64,000 nucleotides of DNA, from contig NZ_VORT01000008.1 in the NCBI RefSeq assembly GCF_007997155.1, positions 1 through 64,000 of the forward strand. The letters are read 5' to 3'. Below are positions 58,323 through 64,000 of the stretch, piece after piece. A program made the translations under genes and the position numbers. Under the pieces are notes generated by a model. That model was given only the letters and a program-made list of their open reading frames with translations, was not told the origin of the DNA and searched no databases. The DNA comes from Aequorivita antarctica. GTDB taxonomy: Bacteria > Bacteroidota > Bacteroidia > Flavobacteriales > Flavobacteriaceae. Within the stretch, counting starts at the first letter, position 1. Each line of letters begins with the position of its first letter.

Positions 58323-59164
58323 TAATTAGTTTTTGGAATACAAAATATATTTGGTGGAAGTTGATCTCCTGATTGGAATGGATTTAATTTCATATCCAAA
58401 ATCTGATAATCATATGGATTAAAAAAATCGATAATCCTTTTATCATCATTAGTTTCTACAATAAAAATTGGTTTACACCTTTCAATCAAATGAATTGCAC
58501 CCATCAAAATGTCTAATTCTATTCCGTCAACATCAATTTTCACTAGATCGCAACGGTCAATATTGTTCCTGGATGAGAAGGAGTCGATAGAAACCATTTC
58601 AATACGAGTGCTATTATTGTCCTTTTTGTCTGTCCGTAATGTATTTGAAGTGGTGGAGCTTAGAAACAATTCAATACTGCCATCTTTATTTCCAACTGCA
58701 AGGTTATTCAATTGAATGTTAGATTCCTGTTTATTGACTATGATGGATTTATTGAAACTGTTATGGACATTTAAGTTTGGCTCAAAAGCGATAACCTTTC
58801 CGTTTTGAGCAATTGAGTTAGCCCAAACTAAACTTAAATAACCAAAATTAGCCCCAACATCTAACACTACAGCGTTATTTTCCTTTGTCTTCAATCTTTT
58901 TACAAGATTGATGGAGTTTCTCAAAATTGTGTTTTCAATTCCACTTTTTGCCGCCTTTGAAGCTACCTTCAGCGATGCGAAAAAATAGAAATTTATTATA
59001 TATCCTAAATAATCTCTTTTAACCAATACCTTGGTTTCTCTATATCTTCCGTGGGAGCGAAGAAAGAGGTCCCTTACAGGCTTCAATAATCGGGACTGAC
59101 CTATTCCATTCCGGATTTTTCGCGGTAATGTTCTATATAATCCTAAAATGATTTTATTGATCAT
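58322..59164 (-). CDS. FkbM family methyltransferase
   Basis: 280 aa. The SAM-binding motif I is VLDVGANFGYLSLVWANSI (about 99-117). The FkbM signature follows as KVIAFEPNLNVHNSFNKSI, DLVKIDVDGIELDILMGAIHLIERCKPIFIVE (about 206-237). The N-terminal basic stretch precedes the fold. Such enzymes O-methylate sugars or glycan hydroxyls. Between the GT2 and exostosin-like genes (overlaps of 1 and 11 bases), it is probably translated as part of the polysaccharide message. Confidence 0.87.
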   Translation of the reverse strand: MINKIILGLYRTLPRKIRNGIGQSRLLKPVRDLFLRSHGRYRETKVLVKRDYLGYIINFYFFASLKVASKAAKSGIENTILRNSINLVKRLKTKENNAVVLDVGANFGYLSLVWANSIAQNGKVIAFEPNLNVHNSFNKSIIVNKQESNIQLNNLAVGNKDGSIELFLSSTTSNTLRTDKKDNNSTRIEMVSIDSFSSRNNIDRCDLVKIDVDGIELDILMGAIHLIERCKPIFIVETNDDKRIIDFFNPYDYQILDMKLNPFQSGDQLPPNIFCIPKTN

Positions 59165-60209
59165 TAAATATAGTTTTAAAAAATCCCGAGAGTGTTAACC
59201 GTTCTTCCCATAGCTTTCTATTTTCTATCTGTAAATCTATAAAATCCTCTTTAGATAGGGAGTCATGAAATTGTTTTACTTTTAACCCTACTTGATCTCG
59301 TTCTTTATATTCCACCCAAACCACCTGCTTTTTCCAATCTATTTGATTGTCTAGAGGAAGCGCACAGTCTGTATTTATAAAAATGGGGATTCTACCCATG
59401 GCCATGGCTTCATAAAAACGAACCGAGAAGTTACCCGCACCACGCACACAAACCACATAATCTGAGTCTTTTAAATTTTCATAAAATTCAAATGTAGTTT
59501 TATGAGTTTCCTTATTTTGTGTTACTCCAGCCCGGTATTTTTTTCGTACTATAAAATTGGTTGCAACAACTTCTGATTTTTGTAATGTCTTCAATACCGA
59601 TGCCCTTAAAAAAGAAGTTGAAAGGAGTTGTTGGGATTGGTTTTTAGACCTTCCAATCGTATTTTTTAAATTTCGCAAAAAGGTGTTTAAAACTTCTTTC
59701 ACAGCATTTAAACGAGCATCATTTGCTTGTCCACAGAATCCAATAACCGCTCTGCTTTGATAGGGTCTTTCGAAAATCGTATCGCTAGCAAAGTATTTCT
59801 TTAAAGGATCAGCAATAAAAGCTGGGAGCGCGTATTCATTCTCCGTAAATTTTGATTTATAGCCACTGGGACGAAGTACAATCAGATTTTTAAAATAAGG
59901 AATCCGTACCCCAAAATCGCCTGCATTAAAGCCAATCACTTTAATTTTTAGGGCTGCGCATTCTTTTACAAAAGCAATGGCGAGGGCTTCTTGTTTTGTT
60001 TTTACATAATAGTTCCAAGTCATAGTAAGTATGACCACATCCGCTTCTTCTAAAACCTCAGTAAATTCGAAATCCTCTTCGGAAACCCCATAAGAAACCA
60101 AGCGCTGTTCATCAGTAAAACCTGACCCCTTGATAAAAGGCTTTAACAACGGAAAGAGCAGGCCACGATGGGCTTTGCTATAATGTGATTTTGGGTAGTA
60201 CAGTTTCAA
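59154..60209 (-). CDS. Exostosin-like glycosyltransferase
   Basis: 351 aa, starting MKLYYPKSHYSKAHRGLLFPLLKPFIKG. The C-terminal half has SRAVIGFCGQANDARLNAV, FYENLKDSDYVVCVRGAGNFSVRFYEAMAMGRIPIFINTDCALPL, which resembles the exostosin/GT47 region (LxxSxFxLxPxGxxxxSxRxxEAxxxGxIPV), here with RGAGNFSVRFYEAM. No signal peptide, so it is cytoplasmic and likely acts on lipid-linked intermediates. The 129 bases upstream hold no gene. Confidence 0.78.
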   Translation of the reverse strand: MKLYYPKSHYSKAHRGLLFPLLKPFIKGSGFTDEQRLVSYGVSEEDFEFTEVLEEADVVILTMTWNYYVKTKQEALAIAFVKECAALKIKVIGFNAGDFGVRIPYFKNLIVLRPSGYKSKFTENEYALPAFIADPLKKYFASDTIFERPYQSRAVIGFCGQANDARLNAVKEVLNTFLRNLKNTIGRSKNQSQQLLSTSFLRASVLKTLQKSEVVATNFIVRKKYRAGVTQNKETHKTTFEFYENLKDSDYVVCVRGAGNFSVRFYEAMAMGRIPIFINTDCALPLDNQIDWKKQVVWVEYKERDQVGLKVKQFHDSLSKEDFIDLQIENRKLWEERLTLSGFFKTIFNDQ

Positions 60210-60338
60210 AGTTTCTCCTGCTATATTGAATGCTTATATTTTTAACTAAAAAAGGTCATCGATGAATTTCTCTGCCTTTTGCGCATCCTTGTTGTCCTAC
60301 AAGGTAAATCCTTTATATTATTTATTTCGTTGATCGAG

Positions 60339-61232
60339 TTAAAACTTCTTATTCCTGATTTTAATCTTTTCACTTTTTAATACACGTTTAGCAACGAATT
60401 CGAAGTCCCTAACAAAAACTGTATTAAATTTATGGGTGTTAAAATTTTTCAATTCAATTAATCTACGCTGTTTAAAGTCATATTCCACAGGTTTAAATCC
60501 TTTATTTAAAAGTATTTTAAACACTTTTTCATCTTCTATTCCATATTTTTTTCCTGAGCCATTTAGCTCTATAACCACTACTTTCATATCTGGGGATTCA
60601 AGTAAGTTTGCTGCTCCTTGAAGCGCAAAATATTCATATCCTTCAACATCTATTTTAAGGGCAAGGGGAAAATTATGATTGACGATGGTGTCTATTGTGG
60701 AAACGGAAACTTGAACCGAATTTTTATAAGTATCCGCAACAATTCTATCCATTGTATTACGGTCTGTTGAAAAATTAAGCCGTCCGGCTTTTTCAGCAAC
60801 CCCCATATTGTGCAGTTGTATAAGGCCTTCCAATTTGTTTAATTCAATATTTCTAACCAATTGATTGTATGTTGCTGGAACAGGCTCCACGGCTATGCTT
60901 CTACATTTCTTTATGCCGGATAACAGTAATGAATAATGACCCAAATTGGCACCAACATCCAAGAAAACATCTCCTTCTTGTAAAAAATGAAGCAAGAATA
61001 TAGACTCTTCAAATTCATAAACACCATAATAGATGTTTCCTACCAAGCCTGCATCACTTTTGCGTGCATAGAACTTAAGATCTCCTACCCAATAGACTGT
61101 TTGCTCCTCGATAAGCCTATTCATTAAATTAAAAGATATATATCTCCACAAAGCACCATAAGGTTTATCTTTGGTTAAAGGATGTCCTTTAAATTGTTTA
61201 AGCCTTAGCATTATTTTTTTATGAATATTCAT
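60339..61232 (-). CDS. FkbM family methyltransferase, second copy
   Basis: 297 aa. SAM motif VFLDVGANLGHYSLLLSGI (about 102-120), then CRSIAVEPVPATYNQLVRNIELN and FPLALKIDVEGYEYFALQGAANLLESPDMKVVVIELNG, the FkbM pattern. Like the copy at 58322 it probably methylates a sugar of the repeat unit. The two are divergent in sequence and presumably act at different positions. Confidence 0.87.
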   Translation of the reverse strand: MNIHKKIMLRLKQFKGHPLTKDKPYGALWRYISFNLMNRLIEEQTVYWVGDLKFYARKSDAGLVGNIYYGVYEFEESIFLLHFLQEGDVFLDVGANLGHYSLLLSGIKKCRSIAVEPVPATYNQLVRNIELNKLEGLIQLHNMGVAEKAGRLNFSTDRNTMDRIVADTYKNSVQVSVSTIDTIVNHNFPLALKIDVEGYEYFALQGAANLLESPDMKVVVIELNGSGKKYGIEDEKVFKILLNKGFKPVEYDFKQRRLIELKNFNTHKFNTVFVRDFEFVAKRVLKSEKIKIRNKKF

Positions 61233-61291
61233 CTGTGGGTTTAATTTGTCATTGACTCACTGCTTTTCTGCTATATTCTCCGAATGGGACC

Positions 61292-62464
61292 TTATATTTT
61301 GTAAAAACTCACGAATTCGGCTTGCTGCTTTTCTATGTTGAATTCTTCTATTACTCGTTTTTGGGCGTTTTGGCAGATTGTTTTTTTATCAGCTTCACTG
61401 AGAGCCAAGACAGTTTCTATCTGTTGTGCCAATGCTTCCGATGAGTAATTTTCAAACAGCCATCCAGTTTTGCCATCTACAATGTTTTCAGGCAAGCCTC
61501 CCACATTTGATGCAATGGTAAGTTTCCCCATCGCCTGAGCTTCCAAGATAGCATTACAAAAGCCTTCGTTAAGGCTTGGTTGCACATATAAATCAGCAGT
61601 GGATACATGTTCTAAAGTTTCATGATGGGACAGTTTTCCGCAAAAAACCACTTCCTCATTTAGCCCCAACTCATAGGCCATAAACTTATACCGTTCAGTA
61701 TAATTTTTGTCCCCGCCTCCAATAATATAATATTTGAAAGTAAAGCCGTTCTCTTTTAATTTTGCCATAGCAGCAATGGCTATGTCCAATCCTTTTATCC
61801 AAGTGAGTCGGGCTATTGTGACAATCTTAATGTTCTCTGAAGCAGCCAAATGGTTAGATAAGGGCAATTCATCCAATTGAACCGCAGGTGTGATAATAGC
61901 TGATGGAGTTTCTACTGGAAGGCCCATTGAAACTGCCTTGCTTAAAAGATATTGGGAAATACTGTGTACTTTATCTACATGTTTCCACAGAGCTTTGTAA
62001 CAATCGTGATGCTTTATAGGATATACATTTATGTCAAAACCCCGAAAACTCACCGCCATTTTTGCGCCAATGGCCTTAGCAACAGTTTCACTACCCAAAG
62101 CTTGGGTTGCAAAGCCAAAATGTAGCCAGTCCAGTTTGGCCTTTAATAAATGGGCATTGAGATATATTTTTTTAAAAAGTTGAACTATTCCGGTGCCCTC
62201 CTTTCGTTCCAATTTTATATAACGAAGCACGACAAGAAGATAAGGTAGCAATAGCACAAATTCCTTAACAAAATACCAGGCCTGCAAAAATGGGCTACGG
62301 CTTACCTTTGGGCTTTCAATTACAGGACAAAGGGTAAAGTCATCCTTTTTGGTTTGGCAATACAAACGTACCTCCATTCCATTTTTCTGTAAACCTTTGA
62401 TCTTGGAATTGAAGAAGGTTTCGGAATAACTAGGGGTATTGGATAAAACAATGCCTATGCGCAT
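61292..62464 (-). CDS. Glycosyltransferase family 4
   Basis: 390 aa GT-B. MRIGIVLSNTPSYSETFFNSKIKGLQKNGMEVRLYC begins the acceptor domain. The donor domain has IKIVTIARLTWIKGLDIAIAAMAKL, YYIIGGGDKNYTERYKFMA, VVFCGKLSHHETLEHVSTADLYVQPSLNEGFCNAILEAQAMGKLTIASNVGGLPENIV, with NEGFCNAILE fitting the catalytic E-x7-E. The ATG is nine bases from the stop of the next gene, so it is in the same message. Confidence 0.9.
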   Translation of the reverse strand: MRIGIVLSNTPSYSETFFNSKIKGLQKNGMEVRLYCQTKKDDFTLCPVIESPKVSRSPFLQAWYFVKEFVLLLPYLLVVLRYIKLERKEGTGIVQLFKKIYLNAHLLKAKLDWLHFGFATQALGSETVAKAIGAKMAVSFRGFDINVYPIKHHDCYKALWKHVDKVHSISQYLLSKAVSMGLPVETPSAIITPAVQLDELPLSNHLAASENIKIVTIARLTWIKGLDIAIAAMAKLKENGFTFKYYIIGGGDKNYTERYKFMAYELGLNEEVVFCGKLSHHETLEHVSTADLYVQPSLNEGFCNAILEAQAMGKLTIASNVGGLPENIVDGKTGWLFENYSSEALAQQIETVLALSEADKKTICQNAQKRVIEEFNIEKQQAEFVSFYKI

Positions 62465-62473
62465 AAATCCTTT

Positions 62474-63562
62474 TTAATCTATTATTCTTTTATATAGCTT
62501 TTGATGTTCGGCAATAAAGATATCGTAATTGAAATTTTCAATTACATAAGTTCTTAGCTCATTTCCCAAATGTATCCTTTCCTGAATTGTCAAAGCCTTA
62601 ATCTTAAGAATTTCATTTGCCAAATTTGATTCACTGCCAGCTTTACAGAGCAGGTTTTTAAAATGTTTTAAAACAAAATTAATCCCTGAAATATCAGACC
62701 CTAAAACAGGGGTCCCCATACTCATAGCTTCAACTAAAGCCATGGGCATTCCTTCTTTTCTACCTTCATTCAAAGTGGGAATTACATATAAATCTGAAGC
62801 TGCAATATAGGGACGAACATCTGTTTTTTTTCCTAAAAAATTCACTTGTCCTTCAATATTCAACTGTTTACATACTGAAATTAAATATTGCCCATATTCA
62901 TTTGTATTATCACCTAATACTGTCAATTTTATTGAGGAGTCATCAAGCCTCTTAATAGCCTTTATCAAAACCTCAATACCTTTTACAGGAACCAAATTAG
63001 CAACTGTAATTATATTGAATGTGTCATTGGCACCAAGTTTTTCTGGAAAGAGGTCTGGATTGTAATAGTTTGTATCGATTCCCAAAGGAATGAGTTTTTG
63101 GTTTTTTTTGTTCGGAAAGTAATTGTGCATTTCATCATTGATGGTAATAATAAAATTTGCAAGATAACTACGTATCTTCCAATGTTTGTTACCCCAGCTC
63201 ATCGCCTTTTTGGTATAAATCCATTTTGCCCCTGCCCATCTGGCTGCAAGCACTTCGGTCCAATCACTACTCCAATGCCAGGAATGGACGATGTCATAAT
63301 TATTACTTCTTAAAAAGTTTTTGATGGTTTTAATTCGAAAAAATAAGCTGTTATAAGGACGATACTTTGTTGTTGTTTCCACAATAAGAATTGGTATGCC
63401 CAAACCTTCCATCTCACTAAAAAAAGCGCCGCGATTGCTTGAACAGGCTACCTCCACTTCAAATATTTTTCTATCCAAGCCTTTAACAAGGTCATATACC
63501 ACTTTGCCACTACCAGCAGTATCAAAATTGGGAATGGTATAGAGGATTTTTATTTTAGACAT
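62474..63562 (-). CDS. Glycosyltransferase family 4
   Basis: 362 aa GT-B. KILYTIPNFDTAGSGKVVYDLVKGLDRKIFEVEVAC (GSGK-type acceptor loop), then NIITVANLVPVKGIEVLIKAIKRL, KLTVLGDNTNEYGQYLISVC and VNFLGKKTDVRPYIAASDLYVIPTLNEGRKEGMPMALVEAMSMGTPVLGSDISGI, with the E-x7-E pattern (EGMPMALVE). It resembles enzymes that extend exopolysaccharide repeat units. The gap to the methyltransferase stop at 63567 is four bases. Confidence 0.9.
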   Translation of the reverse strand: MSKIKILYTIPNFDTAGSGKVVYDLVKGLDRKIFEVEVACSSNRGAFFSEMEGLGIPILIVETTTKYRPYNSLFFRIKTIKNFLRSNNYDIVHSWHWSSDWTEVLAARWAGAKWIYTKKAMSWGNKHWKIRSYLANFIITINDEMHNYFPNKKNQKLIPLGIDTNYYNPDLFPEKLGANDTFNIITVANLVPVKGIEVLIKAIKRLDDSSIKLTVLGDNTNEYGQYLISVCKQLNIEGQVNFLGKKTDVRPYIAASDLYVIPTLNEGRKEGMPMALVEAMSMGTPVLGSDISGINFVLKHFKNLLCKAGSESNLANEILKIKALTIQERIHLGNELRTYVIENFNYDIFIAEHQKLYKRIID

Positions 63563-63566
63563 GAAA

Positions 63567-64000
63567 TTAAACTTTTAAAACACCTATTCCGTACTTATTT
63601 TGGGTATGATTCTGTATAAATTCTATGTATTCGTAATCACCTTTTATTTCATTCCATAACTTATCTACATAACAATTCAAGTTGTGGTGATATTCTGTAT
63701 CCACAATATCATGAAACCCAATTAAGCCTCCAGGTTTTACTAAAGGTTTGTACATTTCAAAATCACTTTTCACACCCTCATAGCGATGGTCACCATCTAT
63801 GAATAAAAAATCAATTTTTTCGCCTTTTAAAACGCTTTTTAATTTTTCCAAAGTCTCAGTTTGATGTGAGTCCCCCAAAATTATCGACACTTTTGCATGC
63901 TTATCATCAGAAACAAAAAACTTCATAAAAGGAATTTTCTGCTTTGGGAAACCTCCTCCATGAATTCCGCCAGGGAGGTCTATAGATATAAGGTGACGCG
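63567..64000 (-). CDS. Class I SAM methyltransferase, partial (runs off right edge)
   Basis: The frame is open from the right edge; reading from the edge gives HLISIDLPGGIHGGGFPKQK before the internal ATG at 63926, so the gene starts beyond base 64000. Visible blocks are KVSIILGDSHQTETLEKLKSVLKGEKIDFLFIDGDHRYEGVKSDFEMYKPLVKPGGLIGFHDIV, which is the CmcI/Methyltransf_24-type fold with the DGDH and HD metal motif. It probably methylates a sugar in the locus. Confidence 0.85.
   Translation of the reverse strand, partial: RHLISIDLPGGIHGGGFPKQKIPFMKFFVSDDKHAKVSIILGDSHQTETLEKLKSVLKGEKIDFLFIDGDHRYEGVKSDFEMYKPLVKPGGLIGFHDIVDTEYHHNLNCYVDKLWNEIKGDYEYIEFIQNHTQNKYGIGVLKV

Noticed and set aside
1-64000. 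tRNA and rRNA genes, riboswitches
   Set aside because: None was recognised by eye in the intergenic gaps; without a covariance search I cannot exclude small RNAs.

Overview
The window is typical chromosome of a Gram-negative Bacteroidota, most likely family Flavobacteriaceae. Supporting signs are low GC, promoter cores of the TTTG-N19-TAnnTTTG type, frequent TTG/GTG starts with few Shine-Dalgarno sequences, a PorV/PorQ-like protein of the type IX secretion group, two DUF368 proteins in tandem, and the order rel - fur - purA - OstA. I saw no rRNA, tRNA, CRISPR array or prophage.

Layout. 1-2.3 kb is accessory: the 5' part of an IS1182-like transposase runs off the left edge, followed by three small hypothetical genes, two of them separated by structured spacers ending in AAACGTTGGC. 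2.4-5.2 kb (minus) is an M16 peptidase pair whose catalytic member has an in-frame TAA stop. 5.3-23.7 kb is housekeeping: rel, a Fur-family regulator, purA, an OstA/LptA-like protein, a class III aminotransferase, a TPR protein, two DUF368 lipid-carrier transporters, aroE, a DUF349 protein, mazG, a DUF5606 protein, def, ruvX and dapD. 23.7-34.8 kb is an LPS-core-type glycosylation region: a WaaP-like kinase, a GT9, many GT2/GT4 enzymes (one a tandem fusion) and a polysaccharide deacetylase. 34.9-49.9 kb holds tsaC, cca, ctaA, a YejK/NdpA-like protein, a lipoprotein, recQ, kdsD-tatC-CMD-lptB, pssA, the PorV-like protein and a DUF4105 (Lnb-like) membrane protein. 50.2-64 kb, all minus, is an exopolysaccharide or O-antigen locus: initiating sugar transferase, Wzy-like polymerase, six GT4/GT2 enzymes, an exostosin-like GT, two FkbM methyltransferases and a partial class I methyltransferase at the right edge.

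Envelope biogenesis links the blocks: kdsD supplies the Kdo precursor, the OstA-like protein and LptB belong to LPS export, DUF368 proteins probably recycle undecaprenyl phosphate, and the two glycan regions build surface polysaccharide.

The least expected feature is a set of small repeats sitting at the ends of genes. (1) A CCACAAAGG / CCACAGAGG inverted-repeat family has six copies; two carry a GxxExxY gene and four are solo. (2) Heptamer arrays (TCAGTGG/TCAGTAA, GGGATTT, GATTGCT) begin at stop codons. (3) A four-helix-bundle gene is bounded by short inverted repeats. (4) An ATTCGTGTATTCGTGG repeat supplies GTG start codons. In many cases the repeat contains the stop codon of the neighbouring gene, as for purA, ruvX, cca, pssA and two glycosyltransferases. 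I regard this end-of-gene pattern as the main observation to follow up.
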